Origin: Stutzerimonas stutzeri
GTDB taxonomy: Bacteria > Pseudomonadota > Gammaproteobacteria > Pseudomonadales > Pseudomonadaceae
Assembly (NCBI RefSeq): GCF_000952685.1
Contig: NZ_JYHV01000010.1
Span: forward strand, 62,001-126,000
Length of the DNA stretch: 64,000 bases
Direction: 5' to 3'
Within the stretch, counting starts at the first letter, position 1. Every line of letters starts with the position of its first letter. The notes under the pieces are model-generated. The model made no database searches. It had not been told where the DNA came from and saw only the letters and a list, made by a program, of their open reading frames with translations. This document shows positions 8,318-18,817 of the stretch, piece after piece. The position numbers and the translations under genes are program-made.

Positions 8318-10296
8318 CAGTGCACCTCCAGGGCTTCAGGCTTGGCTGCCGCGGCCTTTTTTGCCGGGGCGGGTGTCTCCAGCAATACGTCCGCGACCAG
8401 CTCGGCGATGTCCTTGATCTGCGGCCGCGGTTCGACCACGCCTTCGAGCATCGCGGTGCATTGGGGGCAGCCCACGGCCACCAGTTCGGCGCCGGTTTCC
8501 TTGATGTCGACCATGCGCATATCGGGAATCCGCTGCTTGCCGGGAATGTCAGTGATCGGCGCACCGCCACCACCGCCGCAGCAGCGTGAACGGAAGCCGG
8601 AACGCTCCATTTCCTTGACCTCGATGCCGATGGCTTTGAGGACGCTGCGCGGTGCTTCGTACTCGCCGTTGTAGCGGCCCAGGTAGCAGGGATCGTGATA
8701 AGTCACGCTGCCGCCCTTGTGCTGACCCAGGTTGAGTTTCTGTCCGCTGATCAGCTCTTCCATGTAGGTGCTGTGGTGCAGCACCAGGTATTCGCCACCC
8801 AGTGCGCCGTATTCGTTCTTCAGCACGTGGAAGCTGTGCGGATCGCAGCTGACAATCTTGTTGAAGCGGTACTTGGCCAGGGTCTCGATGTTGCGTTTGG
8901 CCAATGTCTGGAAGGTCGCCTCATCACCGAGACGGCGTGCCACGTCACCGCTGTCACGCTCTTCCAGGCCGAGCACGGCGAAGTCGACCTCGGCGGCTTT
9001 GAGTACCTTGACGAAGGCGCGCAGGGTGCGCTGGTTGCGCATGTCGAAGGCACCATCGCCCACCCAGAACAGCACGTCGGCCTGTTTCTTCTCGCTCATC
9101 AACGGCAGGTTCAGGTCGGCAGCCCAGTTGAGGCGACCACCTGGGGCGAAGCCGCCCGGGTTGTCGGTGGCGATGAGGTTGTCCAGCACCTCGGCGCCCT
9201 TGTTCGGCGTGGCACCTTTTTCCAGGGTAAGGTGGCGGCGCATGTCGACGATGGCATCGACGTGCTCGATCATCATCGGGCACTCCTCGACGCAGGCGCG
9301 GCAGGTGGTGCAGGACCACAGCGTTTCCGCTTCGACCAGGCCCTTGCCCTCGGCGAACACGATGGGCTGATGTGGATTGCCGCCGTGTTCACCGACCGGA
9401 ATGCCCGGATAAGGGCTGCCGAAGTAACCCTTGTCACTGCCACCGGCGAGGCCGATGACCATGTCCTGGATCAGCTTCTTCGGGTTCAGCGGCTGGCCGG
9501 CGGCGAAGGCCGGGCAAGCTGCCTCGCAGCGACCGCACTGCACGCATGCATCAAAGCCGAGCAGCTGGTTCCAGGTGAAATCCTTGGGTTTTTCCACGCC
9601 CAACGGTGCGTTCGGATCAGTCAGATCAAGTGCCTTCAGGCCGCTGGAGCGAGCCGCACTGGCATTGTGCGGGGTGCGGAAACGCTCAGGACGGCGATGC
9701 CAGGCCAGGTGCAGGGCACCGGCGAAGGCATGCTTCATCGGCCCGCCCCAGGTCATGCCGAAGAACATCTCGGACACGCCCCAGGCCACGCCCAGCGCCA
9801 GCACGGCAGCCAGGATCCAGCCGCCGAAATCTTCCGGCAGGATGCCAGCCACCGGCAGGGTGGCGATGAAGAAGCTGAACGAGAACATCAGCAAGCTCTT
9901 CGGAAGGCGCATCCAGGGGCCTTTCGACAGCCGTGCCGGCGGGTTCCGGCGGCGTTTGGCGACGAACAGCGCGCCGACGAACATCAGCACGCACGCGGCG
10001 AGTAGGGCGAAGCCGAGAATCCGGCTCTGCAGACCGAAGCCATGCACGACGATCGCCAGCAAAGCTGCCAGGACAAAGCCGCCGGCCGTGGCAACGTGAG
10101 TCTTGGACATGTATTTGTCGCGCTCAACCACATGGTGCAGATCGACCAGGTAGCGCCGCGGCATGGCCATGAGGCCGCCGAACCAGTTGACCTTCGAAGG
10201 GCGACCACGGCGCCACATGGCGAAGCGCCTGCCTGCGCCGAGTACGGCAAGCCCGAGGGCGGCGAACAGCAGGATGGGAAGAATTGTATTCAGCAT
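8317..10296 (-). CDS. dgcB: DgcB, membrane-anchored iron-sulfur subunit of dimethylglycine demethylation
   Basis: 659-residue GlpC/HdrD-like electron carrier. Hydrophobic segments lie near residues 5-22, 70-85, 92-112, 133-152 and 160-180. Two ferredoxin-type 4Fe-4S motifs follow: C251-x2-C-x2-C-x3-C with proline, then CTTCRACVEECP around 330-340. The C-terminal half holds CCG-type cysteine motifs (HDPCYLGR, SRCCGGGGG, VGCPQC). It probably transfers electrons from DgcA to the ETF-like pair. Start ATG 10296 is preceded by GGTGAG. It is separated from dgcA by 103 bp that hold a large inverted repeat. Confidence 0.92.
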   Translation of the reverse strand: MLNTILPILLFAALGLAVLGAGRRFAMWRRGRPSKVNWFGGLMAMPRRYLVDLHHVVERDKYMSKTHVATAGGFVLAALLAIVVHGFGLQSRILGFALLAACVLMFVGALFVAKRRRNPPARLSKGPWMRLPKSLLMFSFSFFIATLPVAGILPEDFGGWILAAVLALGVAWGVSEMFFGMTWGGPMKHAFAGALHLAWHRRPERFRTPHNASAARSSGLKALDLTDPNAPLGVEKPKDFTWNQLLGFDACVQCGRCEAACPAFAAGQPLNPKKLIQDMVIGLAGGSDKGYFGSPYPGIPVGEHGGNPHQPIVFAEGKGLVEAETLWSCTTCRACVEECPMMIEHVDAIVDMRRHLTLEKGATPNKGAEVLDNLIATDNPGGFAPGGRLNWAADLNLPLMSEKKQADVLFWVGDGAFDMRNQRTLRAFVKVLKAAEVDFAVLGLEERDSGDVARRLGDEATFQTLAKRNIETLAKYRFNKIVSCDPHSFHVLKNEYGALGGEYLVLHHSTYMEELISGQKLNLGQHKGGSVTYHDPCYLGRYNGEYEAPRSVLKAIGIEVKEMERSGFRSRCCGGGGGAPITDIPGKQRIPDMRMVDIKETGAELVAVGCPQCTAMLEGVVEPRPQIKDIAELVADVLLETPAPAKKAAAAKPEALEVH

Positions 10297-10314
10297 TGCA
10301 GCTCACCCTGTGGG

Positions 10315-10395
10315 GAGCTGGAAGCAGCAAGCAAGAAGCTGGAAGCGGTTCGGGCCGCTTTTTTACTTCTAGCTTCTGGCTTCCAGCTTCAAGCT
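10315..10395 (-). repeat. Inverted repeat of AAGCTGGAAGC units between dgcA and dgcB
   Basis: GAAGCTGGAAGC at 10335-10346 pairs perfectly with GCTTCCAGCTTC at 10379-10390. A further GAGCTGGAAGC copy lies at 10315-10325, and a small AAGCGG/CCGCTT hairpin sits in the loop. In the direction of dgcA transcription no T run follows, so it looks like an mRNA-processing or stabilising element rather than a terminator. Confidence 0.65.
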
Positions 10396-10399
10396 TTTC

Positions 10400-12460
10400 T
10401 TAGAAGTCTTTGCACAGCCGCAGCGCGTCATAGATCGCTGCGTGGGTATTGCGCTGGGCTACGCAGTCACCGATGCGGAACAGCAGATAGCCGTCGCCGC
10501 TCTGCGAAAGACAAGGTTGCGGTTGGATGGCGAACAACGCCTCGACGTCGATCTGGCCCTTGTTGCGCGAACCTTCCTTGAGCGCGTAATACAAGGTTTC
10601 GTCCGGGCGTACGCCGTTTTCCACCACCACTTGGTCGACCACCCGCTCTTCTTGCGCGCCGGTGTATTCGTTTTCCAGGACCGCCACCACCTTGTCGCCC
10701 TCGCGGTAGACCTTTTCCAGCATCAGGTCGCCGGTCATGATCACTTCCTTCGGGTACAGGCTGCGGTAGTAGGTGGGGAAGCTGGTGCCGCCGACGGCCA
10801 CGCCGGGTTTGATGTCGTCGGTGACAATCTCCACCTTGACACCTTTCTCGGCCATGAAGTCAGCCACCGACATGCCGGTGAACTCGCAGATGGTGTCGTA
10901 GACCAGCACGTTGTTGCCGGGCGCCACCTTGCCGTCGAGGATGTCCCAGCTGCTGACCACCAGGCCTTCTTCCGCGCCCCAGTGCTCGTTCTGCTCGATG
11001 AACGGATGGCCGCCGTTGGCCAGCACCACGATGTCCGGACGCAGATCGAGAATGGTTTCGACATCCGCACCGGTGCCCAGGCGAAGGTCGACGCCGAGGC
11101 GAGCGATCTCCAGCTGGTACCAGCGGGTGATGCCGGCCATCTGATCACGTTGCGGCGCCTTGGCGGCCAGGCTGATCTGTCCTCCGAGGCTGTCCTTCTT
11201 CTCGAACAGGGTGACGTCATGGCCGCGTTCCGCCGCCACGCGTGCCGCCTCCATGCCTGCTGGGCCGCCGCCGACGATCACCACCTTGCGCTTGGGCCCG
11301 GTGGATTTCTCGATGATGTGCGGCAGGCCCATATACTCGCGGCTGGTGGCGGCGTTCTGGATGCAGAGCACGTCCAGGCCCTGGTACTGACGGTCGATGC
11401 AGTAGTTGGCGCCGACACACTGTTTGATCTGGTCTACCTGGCCCATCTTGATCTTGGCGATCAGGTGCGGGTCGGCGATGTGCGCGCGGGTCATGCCAAC
11501 CATGTCCACGTAACCGCCTTCGAGGATGCGCTGGGCCTGGTTCGGGTCCTTGATGTTCTGCGCATGCAGCACGGGGACATTGACCACTTCCTTGATCCCG
11601 GCGGCCAAGTGCAGGAACGGCTCCGGCGGATAGCTCATGTTCGGAATAACGTTGGCCAGAGTGTTGTGAGTATCACAACCCGAGCCGATCACGCCGAAGA
11701 AGTCGACCATGCCGGTGGCATCGTAGTACTTGGCGATCTCTTTCATGTCCTCATGGGTGAGGCCGTCCGGGTGGAACTCGTCGCCGGTGATGCGCATGCC
11801 GACGCAGAAATCGTCGCCCACCTCGGCTCGCACGGCCTTGAGGACTTCCAGGCCGAATTTCATGCGCCCCTCGAAGGTGCCACCCCATTCGTCGGTACGC
11901 TTGTTCACGCGCGGCGACCAGAACTGGTCGATCAAGTGCTGGTGCACGGCGGACAGCTCGACGCCGTCCAGGCCGCCTTCCTTGGCGCGGCGTGCGGCCT
12001 GGGCATAGTTGCCGATGATGCGCCAGATCTCTTCCGGCTCGATGGTCTTGCAGGTGGCGCGGTGTACGGGTTCGCGAATACCCGACGGCGACATCAGGGT
12101 CGGCCAGTTGAAGCCGTCCCAGCGCGAGCGACGACCCATGTGGGTAATCTGAATCATGATCTTGGCACCATGCTTGTGCATGGCGTCGGCAAGGTTCTGA
12201 AAATGCGGAATGATCCGGTCGGTGGCCAGGTTGACCGAGCTCCACCATTCCTGCGGGCTGTCGATGGCGACCACCGAGGAACCGCCGCAGATGGCCAGGC
12301 CGATGCCGCCCTTGGCCTTCTCTTCGTAATACTTCACGTAGCGCTCGGTGGTCATGCCGCCGTCGGTGGCATAGACCTCTGCGTGGGCGGTGCTGATCAC
12401 ACGGTTGCGGATGGTCAGTTTGCCGATCTGGATGGGTTGGAACATTGCTTCGAAAGCCAT
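10400..12460 (-). CDS. dgcA: DgcA, dimethylglycine demethylase flavoprotein subunit
   Basis: 686 residues with the two-part layout of 2,4-dienoyl-CoA reductase/trimethylamine dehydrogenase enzymes. Residues about 5-370 form an old-yellow-enzyme TIM barrel (FMN; MFQPIQIGKLTIRNRVISTAH at the start, cysteines near VGANYCIDRQYQGLDVLCIQN for a 4Fe-4S cluster). Residues about 390-650 form a dinucleotide-binding domain (KVVIVGGGPAGMEAARVA). In Pseudomonas it converts dimethylglycine to sarcosine. Start ATG 12460 follows GAGG. It is central to the leftward operon. Confidence 0.93.
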   Translation of the reverse strand: MAFEAMFQPIQIGKLTIRNRVISTAHAEVYATDGGMTTERYVKYYEEKAKGGIGLAICGGSSVVAIDSPQEWWSSVNLATDRIIPHFQNLADAMHKHGAKIMIQITHMGRRSRWDGFNWPTLMSPSGIREPVHRATCKTIEPEEIWRIIGNYAQAARRAKEGGLDGVELSAVHQHLIDQFWSPRVNKRTDEWGGTFEGRMKFGLEVLKAVRAEVGDDFCVGMRITGDEFHPDGLTHEDMKEIAKYYDATGMVDFFGVIGSGCDTHNTLANVIPNMSYPPEPFLHLAAGIKEVVNVPVLHAQNIKDPNQAQRILEGGYVDMVGMTRAHIADPHLIAKIKMGQVDQIKQCVGANYCIDRQYQGLDVLCIQNAATSREYMGLPHIIEKSTGPKRKVVIVGGGPAGMEAARVAAERGHDVTLFEKKDSLGGQISLAAKAPQRDQMAGITRWYQLEIARLGVDLRLGTGADVETILDLRPDIVVLANGGHPFIEQNEHWGAEEGLVVSSWDILDGKVAPGNNVLVYDTICEFTGMSVADFMAEKGVKVEIVTDDIKPGVAVGGTSFPTYYRSLYPKEVIMTGDLMLEKVYREGDKVVAVLENEYTGAQEERVVDQVVVENGVRPDETLYYALKEGSRNKGQIDVEALFAIQPQPCLSQSGDGYLLFRIGDCVAQRNTHAAIYDALRLCKDF

Positions 12461-12503
12461 GGCGGCATCCTCTGAAAACTACTGCGCTCGGTTATGCGGC
12501 GTT

Positions 12504-12563
12504 GGAGGCAGAAGCGAAAATGCTCATTTACAACAGTAAACTCCGCTCTTCGCTTCTGCCTCC
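12504..12563 (-). repeat. Perfect 15-bp inverted repeat between the V4R-like gene and dgcA
   Basis: GGAGGCAGAAGCGAA (12504-12518) and TTCGCTTCTGCCTCC (12549-12563) are perfectly complementary around a 30-nt loop. No T run follows. It shares the AGAAGC theme with the repeat after dgcA. Confidence 0.65.
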
Positions 12564-12615
12564 GCCTTGCCTACCCTTCGCTCGCTACGTTTTCGATCAC
12601 GGTTGAAAGTTGTTT

Positions 12616-13146
12616 TTAGAGTGGTTTGACGCGGAACAGCCCGTGGTCGTGGCCTTCCTGCGAGGCGCCATAGACCTGTTCGGCGACGGTGCGGATGCTG
12701 CTGCCCTGCGCCTGTAGAATCTGGTCCATGGCGCCGGCGAACCAGCCGGTGAACATGTAGTCCACCGGGCGACCGCATTTGCCGTAGACGTACACGAAGG
12801 CCGAGTGGTCCAGGCGTACCTCGCAGGTGCCAGCGTCCAGGTCGATCGCCTGGATCTTGAACAGCCCCCAACCGCGCTGCGACAAGCGCTTCATGTAGTG
12901 TTCGAAGACTTCAACGCCGACCAGGCCGTGGCACTCGGCTTCCTTTTCGCACCAGTGCCAGGCCGATTTGTAGCCGGCCTTGTAGAGAATCTCAGCGTAC
13001 TTGTCGGCGCCCAGGACTTCTTCGATACCCATGTGGTTATTGACGAAGAAGTGCCGGGGCACATAGAGCATGGGCAGGGCATCGGTGGTCCAGACGCCGG
13101 TTTCGTCGTCGACCTGGATGGGCATCTCGGGGGCATGTGTGGACAT
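12616..13146 (-). CDS. V4R-like protein of unknown role in the dimethylglycine operon
   Basis: 176 residues. It resembles small V4R/4-vinyl-reductase-type binding domains (the middle reads LGADKYAEILYKAGYKSAWHWCEKEAE; the end has the CRPVDYMFTGW-type strand with Gly-rich turns). Such domains often bind a small ligand or metal. ATG 13146 is preferred because GGAG lies 9 nt upstream; the upstream ATG at 13167 would add 7 residues. A homologous gene sits at the same place in P. aeruginosa, between the M19-type gene and dgcA. Function is not established to my knowledge. Co-transcription suggests an accessory to demethylation. Confidence 0.72.
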   Translation of the reverse strand: MSTHAPEMPIQVDDETGVWTTDALPMLYVPRHFFVNNHMGIEEVLGADKYAEILYKAGYKSAWHWCEKEAECHGLVGVEVFEHYMKRLSQRGWGLFKIQAIDLDAGTCEVRLDHSAFVYVYGKCGRPVDYMFTGWFAGAMDQILQAQGSSIRTVAEQVYGASQEGHDHGLFRVKPL

Positions 13147-13176
13147 GTGGATCAACTCCGAATTCAAAAGTCAGGT

Positions 13177-13263
13177 GTAGGGTGGATCGGGACGCGCAGT
13201 TGGCGCCTTGTCTATCCACCGCAAAGATGATTGGTGGATGAAAAACGCGTCATCCACCCTACG
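13177..13263. repeat. Bipartite REP-like element (GTAGGGTGGA family)
   Basis: Two head-to-head palindromic units. The first runs from GTAGGGTGGAT to ATCCACC (13177-13220), the second from GGTGGATGA to TCATCCACCCTACG (13233-13263), making one long imperfect palindrome that begins GTAGGGTGGAT and ends ATCCACCCTAC. It fills the gap between the M19-type gene and the V4R-like gene. Confidence 0.7.
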
Positions 13264-13268
13264 TTCGT

Positions 13269-14246
<978 letters not shown>

Positions 14247-14436
14247 CAGGTCACTTCCCCGGTGTGGCGCAGCGAATCTTTTGTCGGCGCTTTGGGGGGA
14301 GCATATCCCTGGGGGGCGGGGCGACCCGGTGCAAAAGCGACTGGGGTATTGCCGAAAACGTCAAAGGACGGTCGCGAATGGACAGGTCCGACCGTGGACC
14401 TCAGGCTGGGAGCCGGAGCATTCTGGCCAGGCTTGC

Positions 14437-15390
14437 TCAGCGCGCCGTCGCGAGCAGCTCGTGGCGATCCTGGCTGGGGCTGGCAGCAAAGCGCGAACGG
14501 TAGCAGCGGGAGAAATAGGAGGGCGATTCGAAACCGCAGGCCACCCCGATCTCCAGTACGCTCATGTCGGTCTGGCGCAGCAGCTGCCGGGCTTTGTCCA
14601 GGCGCAGGGCCAGATAGAAGGCCGACGGCGTTTCGCTGAGGTGCTGGCGAAACAGGCGTTCCAGTTGCCGTGGCGTCACATTGACCAGTTCGGCGAGTTC
14701 CTGGGAGCAGAGCGGCTGTTCGCTATGGCGCTCCATCTCGCTGATCACCTGCACCAGCTTCTTGTTATGTATGCCGTAGCGGCTGGCGATCTGCATCCGT
14801 TGGTGGTCCTGGCGCGAGCGGATGCGGCCAACCACGAACTGTTCCGAGACGGCCACCGCCAGGGTTTCGCCATGGTCGCGGCCGATCAGCGTCAACATCA
14901 GGTCCAGGCTGGCCGTTCCGCCTGCACTGGTGATGCGCCTGCCGTCGACTTCGAACAGTTCCTGGGTCACGTTCAGGTGGGGGTAGCGCTCCTGAAAGGC
15001 GCCGATGGCTTCCCAATGCAGCGTCAGGCGTTGCGTGCCGAACAATTCGGCTTGTGCCAGAACGAAGCTGCCGGTGTCGATGCCACCGAGCATCGCCCCC
15101 TCGCGTTCGATTCGATGCAGCCAATGAGCGAGGCGCGTATCGAAGGTCGCCAGCGGGTCGAAGCCGGCCACCACGAATAGCGTGTGGCATGCGTTCGGTG
15201 CTTCCAGCGCACCATCGACGTTGAGCGACATCCCATTGCTGCTGGCGACTGCTGCGCCATCCTGGCTTAGCAGACGCCAGCGATACAGCTCGCCGCGAAA
15301 CCGATTGGCCACACGCAGCGGCTCTATGGCCGACATAAGGCCCATCATGGAAAAGCCCGGAAGCAGGAGAAACCATAGGGTTTGAGGCAT
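14437..15390 (-). CDS. cdhR: CdhR, AraC/GlxA-family activator of carnitine catabolism
   Basis: 317 residues from ATG 15390 (MPQTLWFLLLPGFSMMGLMS), the usual start of the GlxA-like sensor domain; further upstream in-frame codons give atypical sequence. The N-terminal DJ-1/PfpI-like domain (about 5-180) has GGIDTGSFVLAQAELF at the elbow. The C-terminal AraC double helix-turn-helix contains VNVTPRQLERLFRQHL and VLEIGVACGFESPSYFSRCYR. In P. aeruginosa CdhR activates caiX-cdhCAB in response to carnitine. It is divergent from caiX across a 290-bp gap with three direct repeats, its likely binding sites. Paralogue of GbdR. Confidence 0.9.
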   Translation of the reverse strand: MPQTLWFLLLPGFSMMGLMSAIEPLRVANRFRGELYRWRLLSQDGAAVASSNGMSLNVDGALEAPNACHTLFVVAGFDPLATFDTRLAHWLHRIEREGAMLGGIDTGSFVLAQAELFGTQRLTLHWEAIGAFQERYPHLNVTQELFEVDGRRITSAGGTASLDLMLTLIGRDHGETLAVAVSEQFVVGRIRSRQDHQRMQIASRYGIHNKKLVQVISEMERHSEQPLCSQELAELVNVTPRQLERLFRQHLSETPSAFYLALRLDKARQLLRQTDMSVLEIGVACGFESPSYFSRCYRSRFAASPSQDRHELLATAR

Positions 15391-15445
15391 CGGAAATCCC
15401 GTTCTGATGACGCTAAAAGCAGCGGTTGGCGTTGCTGGCAAGTGT

Positions 15446-15501
15446 TCGCTGCAGTTCACAGCAAGTGGTCGCTTCAGTTCAACAGACAGTCGCTTTAGTT
15501 C
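15446..15501 (+). promoter_or_regulatory. Three direct repeats in the cdhR-caiX control region
   Basis: TCGCTGCAGTTC (15446-15457), TCGCTTCAGTTC (15469-15480) and TCGCTTTAGTTC (15490-15501), in one orientation with starts 23 and 21 nt apart, about two helical turns. Tandem half-sites near 21 nt apart are the usual pattern for AraC-family activators, so these are candidate CdhR sites. Confidence 0.6.
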
Positions 15502-15680
15502 GTTTTTCAGCGCGCGCCGCTGCGTACTGTGGCCACATCGGGCGCAGTAGATACCGTTCACGGGGCGCCATTGCACCCCGCATGAGCGGATTATCTGCTC
15601 CGACAGGGAACAGAGGCCTCTGCACGACAACAAACAGGGCGCGAGCGTCCTGATAAATCGAACCCTTCAGGGGAGCGCCA

Positions 15681-16619
15681 ATGAAAGGTCTTAGCACAAT
15701 CGCCGGCTGCTGTTTACTCAGCCTGTTCAGTTCACCCCTGCTGGCCGCAGACGACGCCAGTTGCCAGGAGATCCGCCTGGGTGCGGTCGGCTGGACCGAC
15801 GTGGTCGCCACCACGGCGGTCGCCAGCGAGCTGTTGGGCCGCCTTGGCTACGAAACCACCCAGACCCAGGCATCGCAACAGATCATTTTCGCCGGCATTC
15901 AGAAAAACCAGATCGATGCATTTCTCGGCTATTGGAAGCCGATCATGGACGACAACATAAAGCCGTTCCTGGACCGTGACGCGGTCAAGGTCGCGCCCGA
16001 GCCATCGCTCGATGACGCCATCGCGATACTCGCCGTGCCGACCTACACCGCCGAGGCGGGCCTGAAGACCTTCGCCGATATCGCCCGGTTCAAGGATCAG
16101 CTCGATGGCAAGATCTACGGCATCGAGTCCGGCTCCGGCGCCAACACTGCCATCCAGAAAATGATCGACGAAGATCAGTTCGGCCTGGGCGAGTTCACCT
16201 TGGTCGAGTCCAGCGAGGGCGCCATGCTGACAGCGGTCAAGCGAGCGGTGAGGGCGGAGAAGCCGGTGCTGTTCTTCGGTTGGAAACCGCATCCGATGAA
16301 CATTCAGCTGTCGATCACCTACCTGACCGGCAGCGAAAATGTGTTTGGCCCCAACGACGGCGCCGCAACGGTTTCCACGGTCACGGCGCCGGACTTCGCC
16401 CAGCGTTGCCCGAATGCCGATCGGCTGCTGACTGGCTTGCGCTTCACCAGTGCCCAGGAGGCCGAACTGATGGCGCCGATCATGGACCGCCAGGCGCCCG
16501 ATCAGGTGGCCCGCGCCTGGCTCAAGGCCAACCCCGAGGTGGTCAAGGCCTGGCTGGCCGGTGTCACCAGTTTCGATGGCAAGAGCGGTGCCGATGCGGT
16601 GATCGCCTCGCTCCAATAG
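15681..16619 (+). CDS. caiX: CaiX, periplasmic carnitine-binding protein
   Basis: 312-residue OpuAC/ProX-type solute-binding protein. A clear signal peptide (basic MKGLS, hydrophobic core, SSPLLA cleavage region) directs it to the periplasm. Aromatic ligand-binding positions are visible in IRLGAVGWTDV, FLGYWKPIMDD and FFGWKPHPMNIQ, typical of quaternary-amine cages. Start ATG 15681 follows GGGGAG. No permease or ATPase lies beside it; in P. aeruginosa CaiX works with the CbcWV core, genes for which lie at the left edge of this window. First gene of the rightward carnitine operon. Confidence 0.9.
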   Translation: MKGLSTIAGCCLLSLFSSPLLAADDASCQEIRLGAVGWTDVVATTAVASELLGRLGYETTQTQASQQIIFAGIQKNQIDAFLGYWKPIMDDNIKPFLDRDAVKVAPEPSLDDAIAILAVPTYTAEAGLKTFADIARFKDQLDGKIYGIESGSGANTAIQKMIDEDQFGLGEFTLVESSEGAMLTAVKRAVRAEKPVLFFGWKPHPMNIQLSITYLTGSENVFGPNDGAATVSTVTAPDFAQRCPNADRLLTGLRFTSAQEAELMAPIMDRQAPDQVARAWLKANPEVVKAWLAGVTSFDGKSGADAVIASLQ

Positions 16620-16702
16620 ACGACCGTCCCGAACGCAAACTGATACACCCGTGCGCGGCCCACCGCGTACGGCCTCCCATCGCCTGAAACAAGGACCTAA
16701 CC

Positions 16703-17590
16703 GTGAACTACGAAGTCATCGTCACCTGTGCGGTGACCGGTGCTGGCGATACCGTCGGCAAGCATCCGGCCATCCCTGTCACGCCCAAAGAGATCGCCGC
16801 CGCCGCCATCGAGGCGGCCAGGGCTGGCGCCACGGTCGCCCATTGCCATGTCCGCGACCCGCGGACCGGCAAGCCGAGCCGTGATGTGGCGTTGTACCGG
16901 GAGCTGGTCGAGCGCATCCGCGAAAGCGATACCGATGTGATCATCAATCTGACCGCCGGCATGGGCGGCGATCTGGAGATCGGGCGGGGCGAGCAGCCGC
17001 TGGAATTCGGTAGCGGTACCGATCTGGTCGGTCCGCTGGAGCGTCTCAAGCATGTGCAAGAGCTGCTGCCGGAGATCTGCACGCTGGATTGCGGCACGCT
17101 GAATTTCGGTGATGGTGACTTCATTTACGTCTCCACACCGTCCCAGCTGCGCGCGGGCGCCAAACGCATCACCGAGCTGGGCGTGAAGGCTGAGCTGGAG
17201 ATCTTCGACACCGGTCACCTGTGGTTCGCCAAACAGATGCTCAAGGAAGGCCTGCTCGATGATCCCCTGTTCCAGATCTGTCTGGGCATTCCTTGGGGCG
17301 CACCCGCGGACACCACCACCATGAAAGCCATGGCCGACAACCTGCCGGCAGGCGCGATCTGGGCCGGTTTCGGCATCGGCCGCTCGCAGATGCCGATGGT
17401 TGCCCAGGCCGTGCTGCTGGGCGGCAACGTGCGGGTCGGCCTGGAGGACAACCTATGGCTCGACCGTGGTGTGCATGCCAGTAACGGCCAGCTGGTCGAG
17501 CGAGCCATCGAGATCATCGAGCGCATGGGTGGACGAGCCTTGACTCCCGCCGAAGGCCGCGACCGGATGAACCTCAAGAAGCGCGGTTGA
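16703..17590 (+). CDS. cdhC: 3-dehydrocarnitine cleavage enzyme (BKACE family)
   Basis: 295 residues. Beta-keto acid cleavage enzymes are zinc-dependent TIM-barrel proteins. The paired histidines of the metal site appear in [15 protein letters not shown], and later conserved elements are [20 protein letters not shown] and [16 protein letters not shown]. It condenses 3-dehydrocarnitine with acetyl-CoA to give betainyl-CoA and acetoacetate. Start is GTG 16703 with AAGGA upstream. It lies between the carnitine-binding protein and carnitine dehydrogenase, which fixes the substrate assignment. Confidence 0.92.
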   Translation: MNYEVIVTCAVTGAGDTVGKHPAIPVTPKEIAAAAIEAARAGATVAHCHVRDPRTGKPSRDVALYRELVERIRESDTDVIINLTAGMGGDLEIGRGEQPLEFGSGTDLVGPLERLKHVQELLPEICTLDCGTLNFGDGDFIYVSTPSQLRAGAKRITELGVKAELEIFDTGHLWFAKQMLKEGLLDDPLFQICLGIPWGAPADTTTMKAMADNLPAGAIWAGFGIGRSQMPMVAQAVLLGGNVRVGLEDNLWLDRGVHASNGQLVERAIEIIERMGGRALTPAEGRDRMNLKKRG

Positions 17591-17699
17591 AACGCCCGTA
17601 GGCACCGAGCCCGACGTGCCGGCATTACGCCGTCGCGCCTGGCGCCTCGGCTGCCAATCGAAGCCCCGGGATTGCCGGGACACACAAGCAGGAGCCGCT

Positions 17700-18665
17700 A
17701 TGGCCTTTGTCACCGAAATAAAGACCTTCGCCGCCATCGGAACCGGCGTGATCGGCGCAGGATGGATTGCCCGAGCGCTGGCCCATGGCCTGGATGTGCT
17801 CGCCTGGGATCCGGCACCGGGTGCCGAAGCGGCTTTGCGTACGCGCATTGCCAATGCCTGGCCGGCGCTCGAAGCGCAAGGCTTGGCGCCGGGAGCCAAC
17901 CAGGCCCGGCTGCGCTTGGTCGAAACCATCGAGGCCTGTGTGGCGGATGCCGACTTCATCCAGGAAAGCGCTCCGGAGCGTCTCGCACTCAAATGTGAGC
18001 TGCACGCGAAGATCAGCGCCGCGGCCCGTCCAAACGTACTGATCGCGTCCAGCACGTCGGGCTTGTTACCCAGCGCGTTCTACGCCGACGCCGTACAGCC
18101 CGAGCGCTGCCTGGTCGGGCACCCGTTCAATCCGGTGTACCTGCTGCCCCTGGTAGAAGTGGTTGGAGGCGAGCGGACCGCACCGGAGGCCGTACAAGCC
18201 GCTGTCGACATCTATGAAGCATTGGGAATGCGCCCGCTGCATGTGCGCAAGGAAGTGCCTGGCTTCATTGCCGACCGCTTGCTCGAAGCGCTGTGGCGCG
18301 AAGCCTTGCATCTGGTCAACGACGGTGTCGCCACCACCGGAGAAATCGATGATGCGATTCGCTTCGGTGCCGGCCTGCGATGGTCGTTCATGGGGACATT
18401 TCTCACCTATACCCTGGCGGGCGGTGACGCCGGTATGCGCCATTTCATGGCTCAGTTCGGGCCGGCCTTGCAGTTGCCATGGACCTATCTGGAGGCGCCG
18501 GAATTGACCGACGCGTTGATCGACAAGGTGGTCGAAGGCACGACCGAACAGCAGGGCGCCCGCGGCATCGCCGAGCTGGAGCGCTATCGTGACGATTGTC
18601 TATTGGCCGTAATGGCTGCGATCAAGCAAACCAAGGCACGCCACGGTTTCGATTTTGCAGACTGA
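17700..18665 (+). CDS. cdhA: L-carnitine 3-dehydrogenase
   Basis: 321 residues from ATG 17700 (GCAGGAG upstream). 3-hydroxyacyl-CoA-dehydrogenase-type fold: NAD-binding Rossmann motif [18 protein letters not shown] at residues about 10-27 and the catalytic region [19 protein letters not shown] around residue 140. The C-terminal helical domain follows. Oxidises L-carnitine to 3-dehydrocarnitine with NAD+, the first step of the pathway. About 110 bp after cdhC in the same operon. A longer in-frame extension to 17616 gives an unlikely Arg-rich start. Confidence 0.93.
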   Translation: MAFVTEIKTFAAIGTGVIGAGWIARALAHGLDVLAWDPAPGAEAALRTRIANAWPALEAQGLAPGANQARLRLVETIEACVADADFIQESAPERLALKCELHAKISAAARPNVLIASSTSGLLPSAFYADAVQPERCLVGHPFNPVYLLPLVEVVGGERTAPEAVQAAVDIYEALGMRPLHVRKEVPGFIADRLLEALWREALHLVNDGVATTGEIDDAIRFGAGLRWSFMGTFLTYTLAGGDAGMRHFMAQFGPALQLPWTYLEAPELTDALIDKVVEGTTEQQGARGIAELERYRDDCLLAVMAAIKQTKARHGFDFAD

Positions 18666-18817
18666 CTACGCCATACGGGCAGTGCTTCATGCCGCGTGCC
18701 TAGCCGCAATGGCGTAGAGGATGAAGCCATACGCCGTTCGCTGCTAGATTGCCCGTTCGGTCTTCGAGTCCGCCGCAACGGGCTCTTGCCACTCGACTTC
18801 CGTCTCCGAGGATCACC

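Noticed and set aside
10342..10365. AAGCGG-TTCGGG-CCGCTT plus T run as a terminator
   Set aside because: The T run follows only on the plus strand, but the flanking genes are both leftward.
10442..12475. 677-codon open frame opposite dgcA
   Set aside because: Mirror of the dgcA codon pattern in high-GC DNA. The translation shows no family features and dgcA itself is unmistakable.
15627..15636. ACAACAAACA upstream of caiX as a Crc/Hfq site
   Set aside because: Only a partial match to the A-rich pattern and about 45 nt from the start codon; too weak to annotate.
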